Positions 26,303-34,513 of a stretch of 64,000 nt of DNA are shown here, piece after piece. Both the position numbers and the translations under genes were made by a program. Position 1 is the first letter of the stretch. Every line of letters starts with the position of its first letter. Where the stretch lies: positions 87,171 through 151,170 of the forward strand of contig CAMAVR010000002.1 of NCBI GenBank assembly GCA_945861885.1, in the 5' to 3' direction. The notes below the pieces were generated by a model that made no database searches, was not told the DNA's origin, and saw nothing but the letters and a program-made list of their open reading frames with translations. This DNA is from Nannocystis exedens. Lineage in GTDB: Bacteria > Myxococcota_A > Polyangia > Polyangiales > Polyangiaceae.

Positions 26303-27058
26303 ATGGGTGACGAGCAGCGATCGAATCGTGCAATTCGGGCGCCAATACGAGGGCTTTCCGCGGGCGAAATTCGGCTTGGAAACGAAGCGTCGCACTATCT
26401 CGGGCGGGTGCTTCGCCTGCGTCCGGGGGGCCAATTCGTTGCGTTTGACCCTGATAGAGGGATCGAGGGGGAAGCGACCGTCGTAAGCGTTACGCCTGAC
26501 GAAATTGTCATTAGCATCGCGCGGGTTGAACTCGGAAACGACGTGCGGCTCCCTGAAATCAAATGGGTCCAAGGGATTGCGAAAGGCGAGAAGTGCGACG
26601 CAATTGTGCGCGATATCACCGAACTCGGAGCGACCGAATTCCAGGCAGTTTCGACCGAGCGCTGCGTGGTCAAATTTGACCCAACACGATCAAAAAATCG
26701 TCAGGATCGCTGGAAGCGAATCGCAGACGAAGCGGCACGACAATGCGGGCGCAAAATCGCTCCAGCAATCTCCCCGATTGGAAATTGGAACGACGTCGTT
26801 GCAAGGAAAGAGCAAGACAACGAAGCGCGTTTTTGTCTCTACGAACACGCGAAAGAGCCGCTTGCTAATTCTCTGAAAGGCGCGCTCGAAGCTAAAAAGG
26901 CACTTGTTTTTGCGGTCGGTCCTGAGGGTGGCTTAGCCCCGGATGAAGTATTGTTGGCCGAGCGCCACGGTTGGACGGTGGCAAGTCTGGGCCCGCTGAT
27001 ATTGCGAACTGAAACGGTTGCCTCAGCGGTTCTTGGCGCCGTCAGAATTTGGCGTTAG
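26303..27058 (+). CDS. rsmE: 16S rRNA (uracil-1498-N3)-methyltransferase
   Basis: A 251-residue SPOUT-class enzyme from the ATG at 26303, 2 bases after the prmA stop. The N-terminal PUA-like domain has NEASHYLGRVLRLRPG. The knotted domain has GIAKGEKCDAIVRDITELG, AVGPEGGLAPDE and LGPLILRTETVASA, which form the SAM-binding knot. It methylates U1498 in the decoding region of 16S rRNA. The gene ends 9 bp from the convergent ABC permease gene with no visible terminator. Confidence 0.95.
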   Translation: MGDEQRSNRAIRAPIRGLSAGEIRLGNEASHYLGRVLRLRPGGQFVAFDPDRGIEGEATVVSVTPDEIVISIARVELGNDVRLPEIKWVQGIAKGEKCDAIVRDITELGATEFQAVSTERCVVKFDPTRSKNRQDRWKRIADEAARQCGRKIAPAISPIGNWNDVVARKEQDNEARFCLYEHAKEPLANSLKGALEAKKALVFAVGPEGGLAPDEVLLAERHGWTVASLGPLILRTETVASAVLGAVRIWR

Positions 27059-27067
27059 TTCGTCTAG

Positions 27068-28309
27068 CTATTCGTGCCTGAGCGCGACGATCGGATCAAG
27101 TTTGGCGGCGTTGTGAGCTGGAATAAAACCGAACAATATTCCGGTCAGCGCGCTGCTCCCGATGCTCAATGCAAGCGCCGTCGGGCTGAGTTTCATCGGC
27201 CACTCGAGCACAGTTTCTCCTAGTGAAATAAGCGCAATTCCTACTACGGCGCCGGTCGCTCCGCCGCAGAGCGACAAGACAAGCGCTTCAATCAAAAACT
27301 GAGCCTGGATGTCCGCGGCTCGCGCGCCGACGGCAAGGCGCGTCCCAATTTCACGCGTTCGCTCGGCGATGCTCACAAGCATGATGTTCATGATCCCAAC
27401 GCCGCCAACGATTAAACTAATGCTAGCAATGGCGATCATTAAAATTGTTAACAGCCCGTAGACGGTCGACTGCATTTCTTGAAATTGCTGCTGCGTTCGA
27501 ATCGTGAAGTCGGCGTTTCCGCTCGGTTGAATTCGGTGCCGTTGTCGAAGAATTGCGGTGACTTGATCGACCGCACGATTCGTAGTTTCTGGCGAGGTTG
27601 CTGACAACAAGAACACGCCAACAAAGCCCGGTGACGTATGCATGATGCGCGCGCGCATTGTCGAAATTGGCATCAGAATAACGTCGTCCTGATCGCCCCC
27701 AAACGGAGCATCGCCTTTTTTTTCGAGAAGGCCGACAACGGTAAAAATTTGTCCGCCGATCCGAATTCGATGCCCCGTCGGGTCACCTCCTCCAAAGAGC
27801 TTTTCTCGCACTGTTTCGCCGATCACGCAGACTTTTGCTTTGGCAAGTTCGTCGAGCGCGGACCATCGTTCGCCACGAGTTAGCTTCCAATCTCGAATTG
27901 AAAAATACGGGAGAGTTGTTCCGTTTACGTTGGTCGACCAGTTGCGCTGGCCGGTTAACACTTGCGCGCGTGTTTGAATCGAGGGGGCGGCAGCCTCAAT
28001 GCTCGACGCTTCGGCCAAGATTGCCTTGCCATCTTCTTCGTTGAGTCGAGGGCCTGTCCCCACTGCGCTTCGCGCGCCTGAACGTTGCGCATTTTGCGGA
28101 AATACAATGATCAGGTTTGAGCCAAAACTCTGAATTTGAGTTGAAATTTTGGTGCGTGCGCCAATGCCGAGGGCCGTGACAACAACCACCGAGGCAATTC
28201 CGATTGTGATCCCAAGAATTGTCAGCATAGACCGCAGCGGACTTCGTAGAAGTGCGCGGAATGCGATGCGCACACTCCCGAGTCCGAACGGAATGAAGCG
28301 ACCTATCAT
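27068..28309 (-). CDS. MacB-type ABC transporter permease
   Basis: A 413-residue FtsX-family permease with the four-segment layout: one membrane helix after the cytoplasmic start (RSPLRSMLTILGITIGIASVVVVTALGIGA), a periplasmic MacB_PCD domain of about 215 residues, and three C-terminal helices that include the hallmark VGGVGIMNIMLVSIAERTREIGTRLAVGA. It is the last gene of a four-gene tripartite efflux operon. It is a separate, diverged copy of the permease gene just upstream. Confidence 0.92.
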   Translation of the reverse strand: MIGRFIPFGLGSVRIAFRALLRSPLRSMLTILGITIGIASVVVVTALGIGARTKISTQIQSFGSNLIIVFPQNAQRSGARSAVGTGPRLNEEDGKAILAEASSIEAAAPSIQTRAQVLTGQRNWSTNVNGTTLPYFSIRDWKLTRGERWSALDELAKAKVCVIGETVREKLFGGGDPTGHRIRIGGQIFTVVGLLEKKGDAPFGGDQDDVILMPISTMRARIMHTSPGFVGVFLLSATSPETTNRAVDQVTAILRQRHRIQPSGNADFTIRTQQQFQEMQSTVYGLLTILMIAIASISLIVGGVGIMNIMLVSIAERTREIGTRLAVGARAADIQAQFLIEALVLSLCGGATGAVVGIALISLGETVLEWPMKLSPTALALSIGSSALTGILFGFIPAHNAAKLDPIVALRHE

Positions 28310-28311
28310 CG

Positions 28312-29532
28312 TTATTCCGAGCGCAGGGCGTCGGTGGGGGACAGGTTGGCGGCGCGCCTCGCCGGAAGGTAGCCAAAAATTACTCCGATCATCGCGCTCG
28401 TGAGAAACGCGATAGCGACCGCGATGGGGGGTGGCGACAATGGCCAGTCAAGCACCCGCGCGAGCGCGAGCATCGCCAGCGTCCCCAGAAGAATCCCCAA
28501 GAGTCCGCCAACCAAACTGAGGACGATCGCTTCGACGAGAAATTGAACAAGAATGTCGCGCGCTCGCGCCCCAATCGACAGGCGAATTCCTATTTCGCGC
28601 GTCCGTTCGGCGACGCTGACGAGCATAATATTCATAATTCCGATGCCGCCTACAACCAGGCTCACCGACGCGACGCTGAGCAAAAGTGTGGCCAGCGCCT
28701 GCGCGATAGCCTGCTGTTTCTCGCGAAGTTCGGCCTGGGCCAACACGGCAAAGTCGGGGTCACGATCGGGGAGAATTCTGTGACGATCGCGAAGAATCGC
28801 AGTTGCCTGCTCGACAGCTCGGTCGGTCGTTTGTTCAGAAGTGGCGCTCGCAACTAGAAAGTCTGCGCGACCGGGAGCGGTTGGCCTAACCCGCGCCCGA
28901 AAACTCCCGATCGGCATCATGACGCGGTTGTCTTCGTCTTCGCCGAACGCCGAAGTTCCGCGTCGCGCGAGAAGTCCGATGACCGTACACGGCGCGCGAA
29001 CGACCCGAATGGTGCGACCGATCGGATCTTCAGTCCCAAATAGCGTGTCTGCGACGGTAGCGCCGACGATGCACACTTTCGTTTTCAGTACTTCATCGGA
29101 CGGATGCCATAAAGCTCCCGACGAGAGACGAAACTTCCTCATTTCGAAATACGGAAGAGTGGTCCCTATAATTTGAGTCGCTATGTTCTTATCGAAAAAA
29201 ATTACTTGGCCGAGCGTTTGAAGAAGAGGCACGCTCGATGAAACGCTGACAGATTCGCGAACAAGTGCGGTCGCGTCACGGTCGGTCAGACGCCCGCCAA
29301 CCTTTCCGTGCGCTCCTGATGGCTGCGTCGTCTGCGGAAAGACAAAAATGACGTTCGCGCCGAGGTGCTCGATCTGTTCCGCAAGTTTTGCCGATGCCCC
29401 AGCACCGAGCGCCGAGACCGTAAGCACCGCGCTCACGCCGACGAGAATTCCAAGCATCGTCAGCGCTGCGCGAAGCTTGTTGCGATGAATCGCGATCGCG
29501 GCAAGGCGAATTGCGTTTAGCCAGAGCACCAT
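28312..29532 (-). CDS. MacB-type ABC transporter permease
   Basis: A 406-residue FtsX-family permease with the same layout as its downstream neighbour, including LGILVGVSAVLTVSALGAGA near the start and VGGIGIMNIMLVSVAERTREIGIRLSIGA in the C-terminal part. The two lie only 2 bp apart. The pair may form a heterodimer with the shared ATPase, unlike E. coli MacB, which is one chain used as a homodimer. Confidence 0.92.
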   Translation of the reverse strand: MVLWLNAIRLAAIAIHRNKLRAALTMLGILVGVSAVLTVSALGAGASAKLAEQIEHLGANVIFVFPQTTQPSGAHGKVGGRLTDRDATALVRESVSVSSSVPLLQTLGQVIFFDKNIATQIIGTTLPYFEMRKFRLSSGALWHPSDEVLKTKVCIVGATVADTLFGTEDPIGRTIRVVRAPCTVIGLLARRGTSAFGEDEDNRVMMPIGSFRARVRPTAPGRADFLVASATSEQTTDRAVEQATAILRDRHRILPDRDPDFAVLAQAELREKQQAIAQALATLLLSVASVSLVVGGIGIMNIMLVSVAERTREIGIRLSIGARARDILVQFLVEAIVLSLVGGLLGILLGTLAMLALARVLDWPLSPPPIAVAIAFLTSAMIGVIFGYLPARRAANLSPTDALRSE

Positions 29533-29535
29533 CGT

Positions 29536-30822
29536 CTATCTTCGCCTCGAAAATAGCCACAAGAGCGAAAAACGCACGAGCGCGGCGGCACACATGGCTG
29601 CAATGAACGCGAGCCAACTCAACGCAAATTGGAGCGAAGTGGTTGGTGAAAGCAAGGCGATCGTTTGCGCATCGAACCTAGGAATTGCGATCCAGATCAG
29701 AATAGGAGTTAGGGCAATAGCCCCCCCAGCGGTGTACCAAAGCGCCAGACGTGAACATTGGTCGCTTGTTAGTCGGGATCGCAATAGCGACTTTGAACGA
29801 CGGGCGACAAGAACGGCTTCGGCAACAGGAATTGCGAAGGCAAACGTCCACGGAGTTTCGGACGCCAAAATAGCTTTGTTATAAATAGCTGCGATCACAG
29901 CGCCGGTGATCGTTCCGAAAAACATCATTGCGTAGAGCGACAATGGAAGAGGCGAACCGAAACGGCCACTCTGTTCGACGCCAAGCGGGGTCGATGCTGC
30001 CGGGGCGAATTGCTCGATGAATGTTGACGGATCTTTAATCGATTCTAGCGCGGCGCTCGCATCGATAGGCGCGAGGTTGGCGGAATCGTCGACGACGAGC
30101 CCATCGCGCATCGTTAGTACGCGGGAGGCGCACGCGGCGATATCGCGTTCGTGCGTTACAAGAACGATCGTGATCTTACGCTCTTGATTCAACTTTTGAA
30201 GGAGCGCAAGCACTTCAAAACTTGTGCGGGTGTCGAGATTGCCGGTCGGCTCGTCGGCAAGGAGAAGTGGAGGGTCCGTCACCAACGCTCGGGCGATCGC
30301 CACGCGCTGCTGCTGGCCGCCCGACAGCTGCGCGGGTGTATGATGAAGGCGGGAGGCGAGTCCGACCGCTCGGAGCGCCTCGGTTGCCAGCTGTCGACGC
30401 TGCTGTCGTCGTACGCCGCGATACTGGAGGGGAAGTTCGCAGTTTTCGAGTGCGGTCGTGCGGGACAGTAAGTTAAATCCCTGGAAAATGAAGCCGATTA
30501 GGCGATTTCGTACGATGGCGCGAGCGTCGTTCGATCGCTCGCTGACGTCGAGCCCTGCAAGGCGATATGTTCCACGGCTCGGACGGTCAAGGCAGCCGAT
30601 AATGTTCATCAATGTCGACTTGCCAGAACCGCTTGTTCCGACAATTGCAACGAATTCTCCTCTCTTTATCGAGAGAGAAATATCTCTCAGGGCGCAGACG
30701 GTGCCGCTGCCTGATGCGTAGTCTTTTGAAAGTTGGCGAAGCTCCAACAGCGCTTCATTTGCACCGGTCGTGTCAGTGCTCGATCCGAACTCGGCGCGGG
30801 CCGCCGTTGAGTTCGGGCGCAT
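29536..30822 (-). CDS. MacB-like ABC ATPase with extra C-terminal membrane domain
   Basis: A 428-residue protein. Residues 27 to about 250 are a MacB/LolD-type ATPase: Walker [10 protein letters not shown] (62-70), Q-loop, signature LSGGQQQR (166-173) and Walker B LLLADEP (186-192). The remaining 175 residues carry four hydrophobic segments (about 293-313, 325-341, 362-381 and 397-425), which a stand-alone ATPase does not have and which do not look like the FtsX permease fold. The protein starts at the ATG of a TGATG overlap with the membrane fusion gene. The extra domain may anchor the ATPase or contact the permeases. Confidence 0.88.
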   Translation of the reverse strand: MRPNSTAARAEFGSSTDTTGANEALLELRQLSKDYASGSGTVCALRDISLSIKRGEFVAIVGTSGSGKSTLMNIIGCLDRPSRGTYRLAGLDVSERSNDARAIVRNRLIGFIFQGFNLLSRTTALENCELPLQYRGVRRQQRRQLATEALRAVGLASRLHHTPAQLSGGQQQRVAIARALVTDPPLLLADEPTGNLDTRTSFEVLALLQKLNQERKITIVLVTHERDIAACASRVLTMRDGLVVDDSANLAPIDASAALESIKDPSTFIEQFAPAASTPLGVEQSGRFGSPLPLSLYAMMFFGTITGAVIAAIYNKAILASETPWTFAFAIPVAEAVLVARRSKSLLRSRLTSDQCSRLALWYTAGGAIALTPILIWIAIPRFDAQTIALLSPTTSLQFALSWLAFIAAMCAAALVRFSLLWLFSRRR

Positions 30823-32084
30823 CAGAAGAGTTTTCCTGTTTTTTTGTCGTGTAGATCGATTTCGTCGACGACAACGCGCGTGCCTATCGGTAACGCGTTT
30901 CCAACCAGCGCGGTATTGATGCCGTCGGTGACTCCTATGGCGACTTCGCGCACTTCTTCGTGTTCGAAGCCGTTTGCGTCGGCAGTCAGCACGTAAACCC
31001 TTGCCATCCCCTTACCGAGCGGCGGAGCGGTCGGTTGTGGAGTCGGCTTGCCGTCGGGGCCGCGAGGCGGGGAAGGGTGGTATCGGAGCGCGGCGTTGGG
31101 AATCATAGAGACCCCATCCGCATGCCGAGTGTGCACGGTGATCGTTGACGTCATCCCCGGGCGAAGTTTCTGTTCTCGATTGTCGACGTCGATTACCGCC
31201 GAATAAGTCACGACGCCGAGAACGGTGTTTGGGCTAAACCGAATTTGCGAAAGAGTCCCTTCAAACACATCACCCGGGAATGCGTCGACGACTGCGTCCG
31301 CCGACATCCCCTTCGCTACTTTCCCGACATCGGCTTCGTCAATGTCGGCCAGGACGCGCATTTTTAGCAGATGTTGCGCGATCACAAACAGTGTCGGCGT
31401 TTGGAAGCTTGCAACTACCGTCGCACCGAGATCGATCGCGCGCGAGATGACAAACCCATCCACTGGCGAGACAATTTTTGTGAAAACAACGTTTGCTGTT
31501 GTCTGCGCAAGTTGTGCTTCTATCGCCTGAATGGTGGCGAGCGATGATCGCACGTTTGCTTCTGCAATTTCGTTGTTCCCGCGAATTGTGTCGAAGTCGC
31601 TTCGGCTCGCCAACCCCTGCCCGAAAAGCTTTCGAACGCGGTTAAAATTAATTTCCGCGATCGTTGCGCTCGCTTTGATGCTTTGAAGGTTGGCACGTTG
31701 CGCGGCTAGATTCGCCGTCTGCTGTTTGACTTGGGCGTTGTAAACGGTCGGGTCGATTTCGGCGAGGACGTCGCCTTTTTTTACGGAGGAATTAAAGTCG
31801 ACATGGATTGCGACCACACGACCGCTTACCTGCGCGCCGATATTTACTTGAAGCAGCGGCTGCACCGTCCCCGTAGCTTGGACTTTTTCGACAACGTTGC
31901 CGACAGCTACTGTTGCGGTGACAAATTTTTCTGCTGGCGGCGGCCGGTGCTTGACTCGATAGAGAAGCCCGCCGCCGATAAGAATAGCGACAGCCACGAA
32001 AATTAACGCGCGGCGCCGCCACTGACCGCGCCCCTCAGCGGCGGCCAACGAGCGATGCAGTTCTTCTATGACCGGTTCTGACAT
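30822..32084 (-). CDS. MacA-like membrane fusion protein
   Basis: A 420-residue HlyD/RND-type periplasmic adaptor. One N-terminal membrane helix (ALIFVAVAILIGGGLLY) is followed by the biotinyl-lipoyl half GAQVSGRVVAIHVDFNSSVKKGDVLAEIDP, a long coiled-coil hairpin (about residues 110-200), the second half SPVDGFVISRAIDLGATV, and beta-barrel and membrane-proximal domains. It would link the inner-membrane ABC complex to an outer-membrane TolC-type channel; no tolC gene is in the window. It is the first gene of the efflux operon, 25 bp after the stop of the S9 peptidase gene. Confidence 0.93.
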   Translation of the reverse strand: MSEPVIEELHRSLAAAEGRGQWRRRALIFVAVAILIGGGLLYRVKHRPPPAEKFVTATVAVGNVVEKVQATGTVQPLLQVNIGAQVSGRVVAIHVDFNSSVKKGDVLAEIDPTVYNAQVKQQTANLAAQRANLQSIKASATIAEINFNRVRKLFGQGLASRSDFDTIRGNNEIAEANVRSSLATIQAIEAQLAQTTANVVFTKIVSPVDGFVISRAIDLGATVVASFQTPTLFVIAQHLLKMRVLADIDEADVGKVAKGMSADAVVDAFPGDVFEGTLSQIRFSPNTVLGVVTYSAVIDVDNREQKLRPGMTSTITVHTRHADGVSMIPNAALRYHPSPPRGPDGKPTPQPTAPPLGKGMARVYVLTADANGFEHEEVREVAIGVTDGINTALVGNALPIGTRVVVDEIDLHDKKTGKLF

Positions 32085-32092
32085 GGTTGGGA

Positions 32093-32104
32093 CGTATCGA
32101 TACG
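32093..32104. promoter_or_regulatory. 12-bp perfect palindrome before the efflux operon
   Basis: CGTATCGATACG is an exact palindrome placed 9 bp upstream of the membrane fusion gene start on the minus strand, in the 25-bp gap after the peptidase gene. It could be a small operator or part of an mRNA structure near the ribosome site, or chance. Confidence 0.25.
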
Positions 32105-32109
32105 ATATG

Positions 32110-34170
32110 TCAATTTTGGAGAAGATATTTTCGTATGAACTGGGATGTCAGATAAAGCTGAAAGGCCCGATTCGATCGCTTCCTGAAGCCGTGTCCTTCA
32201 TCGTTGGCGACGAGATACCACACCGGCACCGCTCCGGCTCGAACGGCCGATACAATTTGCGCAGCTTCGCTTAACGGAACGCGCGGGTCGTTCTTCCCTT
32301 GAATCACAAAAAGAGGCTTCTTTATTTTTGAGGCATGATTGAGCGGCGCAATTAGCTCAAGAAAAGCGCGCATTTGCGGGTCACGCTCATCGCCGTATTC
32401 GACGCGTCGCAAATCGCGTCGGTACGGTTCGGTATGCTCCAAGAATGTAACCAGGTTGGACATCCCTACAATGTCGATTGAACAGGCGATTCGGTCGGAA
32501 TAGTCGACCGATGTCGCAAGTGTCATGTGGCCGCCGTAGCTTCCGCCTTCGATCATGATTTCGTCGGAATTAAATCGAGGATCATTGCGGATCCAATCTA
32601 GGAGCGCCCCGATGTCTTTGTAAGAGTTGGTGCGCAAATAGCCGTCGTCGAGAGAAAGAAATGTTTTGCCGTATCCGGATGAGCCGCGAACATTCGGAAA
32701 GATGTACGTGATTCCAAGCTCGTTCACGAAGTAGTTCTTGGTGTCGAGAAACCCGGGCCTCGCCTGAGATTCGGGGCCGCCGTGAATTGATATGACGACG
32801 GGGCGCTTTCCGGTGAATTTTGGCTGCGCAACCATGACACCCTCAATTGTGCGTCCGTCAAACGTCGGCCAATGAACAAATTGAGCTTCCGCGAAATCTG
32901 CTTTGTTAAACGAGCCGAGGCCGTCGTCGGTCCATTGAACAAACTCATGTTTGTCGACGTCGAACGTGAACACCGCTCCGGCAACGTTCGATGACGCAAG
33001 CGAGAATGCGAACGTACGCTTGTGAGGGTGCCAGCGAAGAGATGAAATGACGCCGTTTGGAATCGCAGGTACCGGCCTAATTGCGCCGCTCTTTAGATCG
33101 AAGAGATAAACGCGATCGAACCCTTCATTTGCAATAAACGCGATCGTGCGCTTGTCGTGCGAGATATCGAACGCTTCAATGTCTGCGTTTGCTTTGCTAG
33201 CGAGGGTGCGCTCTTTTCCCGAAGCAATGTCGATAGCGACAAGTTGCATGAATTCAGATGAAGCGTTCGATAGCGCGATCACTTGTTTGCTGTGGTCGAA
33301 GAATTTTCCGTTGATTACTGGCGTGGCGCTCAAAAATCGCGGGCTCAGATAGGCGGCGTGCGGTGCGCCCGGCTTTGGCGCGAGTTGACGCTTCGCCCCG
33401 TTTGCGACGTCAACCAGCCACACCGAGCTGTCGGTGATCGACGTTGCTTCTGTGGCAAGAAGCTGTCGTTCATCCAATGACCAATCAAGAATGTTCCACG
33501 CCTCGCCGTGCTCGAGTGTCGTAATAAGCCTCTCGCTTTGTCCCTTTAGAGGGTCGGCAACGTAGAAATCGTAGTCGCGACCGTTTCGTCTTGTTGACGC
33601 GTAGGCGAGCCACTTGCCAGACGGCGAGAAAACGCCGAGCGAATTTTTCGATTTTCCATCGGTCAGAAGGGTCGTCTCTTTTGTCGCAAAGTCGTAGCGG
33701 TAGGTTTGATTCCATTCGTTGCCGCCCGCGTCGCGGCTAAAAATAAAGTAGGCGGCGGTGTTCGGCGGAAATTGCGCCGAAGATACGCGATCCGGAAGAA
33801 TCGTTAGCGGCTCGAGAGCTCGTTTCGGCGCTTGTAAATTGTGAACTTGTTGTGTGTTACCGACTTGCGCGAGAACAAGCATTTCATCGCTCGATGCCAG
33901 CGGCGCCCATGACGCAAAATGTTTTGGTGTGAATTGCGTATAGCGAACGATCGGTTCCGCAAAACTTGTCGGAATCGGAGGAATCCCATCAAGAACCAGA
34001 TTTGATGGAAACACGATAAAAGGCTCGGTTCCTCCCGCCAGAGTTAGCGATTCGTTGCTCCCCGATGCCCCCATTTTTGGTGGCGCCGCTTTCCCTGAAA
34101 TGCAGCCGATCAGGCCGATTATCGCCGGCAAAATTAGCGTATTTGCCGAAAACCACTGTAATTTACCCAT
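32110..34170 (-). CDS. S9 (prolyl oligopeptidase/acylaminoacyl-peptidase) family lipoprotein
   Basis: A 686-residue serine peptidase. The ATG at 34170 gives a signal peptide ending in the lipobox LIGC; the longer frame to 34236 does not begin with a signal. The N-terminal 400 residues form a WD40/TolB-like beta-propeller with repeated SPSGKWLAYAS-type strands. The C-terminal alpha/beta-hydrolase domain has the nucleophile in GGSYGGH, Asp in NDPRVP and His in DEGHGF, plus the oxyanion block SIHGGPESQ. It should cleave short peptides in the envelope. It may be co-transcribed with the MacAB-like genes, which would fit peptide processing linked to export. Confidence 0.9.
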   Translation of the reverse strand: MGKLQWFSANTLILPAIIGLIGCISGKAAPPKMGASGSNESLTLAGGTEPFIVFPSNLVLDGIPPIPTSFAEPIVRYTQFTPKHFASWAPLASSDEMLVLAQVGNTQQVHNLQAPKRALEPLTILPDRVSSAQFPPNTAAYFIFSRDAGGNEWNQTYRYDFATKETTLLTDGKSKNSLGVFSPSGKWLAYASTRRNGRDYDFYVADPLKGQSERLITTLEHGEAWNILDWSLDERQLLATEATSITDSSVWLVDVANGAKRQLAPKPGAPHAAYLSPRFLSATPVINGKFFDHSKQVIALSNASSEFMQLVAIDIASGKERTLASKANADIEAFDISHDKRTIAFIANEGFDRVYLFDLKSGAIRPVPAIPNGVISSLRWHPHKRTFAFSLASSNVAGAVFTFDVDKHEFVQWTDDGLGSFNKADFAEAQFVHWPTFDGRTIEGVMVAQPKFTGKRPVVISIHGGPESQARPGFLDTKNYFVNELGITYIFPNVRGSSGYGKTFLSLDDGYLRTNSYKDIGALLDWIRNDPRFNSDEIMIEGGSYGGHMTLATSVDYSDRIACSIDIVGMSNLVTFLEHTEPYRRDLRRVEYGDERDPQMRAFLELIAPLNHASKIKKPLFVIQGKNDPRVPLSEAAQIVSAVRAGAVPVWYLVANDEGHGFRKRSNRAFQLYLTSQFIRKYLLQN

Positions 34171-34296
34171 TTTCGCGCCTGTCCTGTTGTTGGAAAGAAG
34201 TACGCGCAAGTTGACACAGACGCGCGCGCAGTTCATCTTCCCGGGCCCATCTGCCGCCCAAGCGGCTCCGCGCTATTTACCCGTATAGGTTCGAAA

Positions 34297-34461
34297 ATGG
34301 TCTCGTCGACACAGCAATTTGAGCGAATTCGTAAACGTAAGGCTACGACAAACGGGAAGCGCAATAAGCGTGAACGCCGCCGGATGGGCACCCCCGTATT
34401 TCCGGTGCATCCCGAAGGCTACCCGGCAACAGCGCCGGATGCGAAACCGTCCGATTCCTAG
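34297..34461 (+). CDS. 54-residue basic protein of unknown function
   Basis: A short reading frame from ATG 34297 to TAG 34459-34461. The N-terminal half is rich in Arg and Lys (FERIRKRKATTNGKRNKRERRR) and the C-terminal half is Pro-rich (TPVFPVHPEGYPATAP). The RIRKRK-x-TxNGKxRKRxRR layout resembles short conserved proteins I associate with Deltaproteobacteria, possibly RNA- or ribosome-associated. It lies in the 126-bp gap upstream of the S9 peptidase gene and is followed 30 bases later by a good terminator, which supports its being transcribed. Confidence 0.55.
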   Translation: MVSSTQQFERIRKRKATTNGKRNKRERRRMGTPVFPVHPEGYPATAPDAKPSDS

Positions 34462-34491
34462 AGTTCGCGCTTGATCGCGTTTCGCGAAGCA

Positions 34492-34511
34492 CGGGGAGTT
34501 TTTGCTCCCCG
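34492..34511. terminator. Intrinsic terminator
   Basis: CGGGGAG (34492-34498) and CTCCCCG (34505-34511) form a 7-bp GC stem with loop TTTTTG, followed on the plus strand by CTTTAGTTTT. It would end the transcript of the 54-residue protein gene. Its complement also lies directly after the cstA stop on the minus strand, where the A-rich flank can give a U-tract, so it may work in both directions. Confidence 0.7.
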
Positions 34512-34513
34512 CT

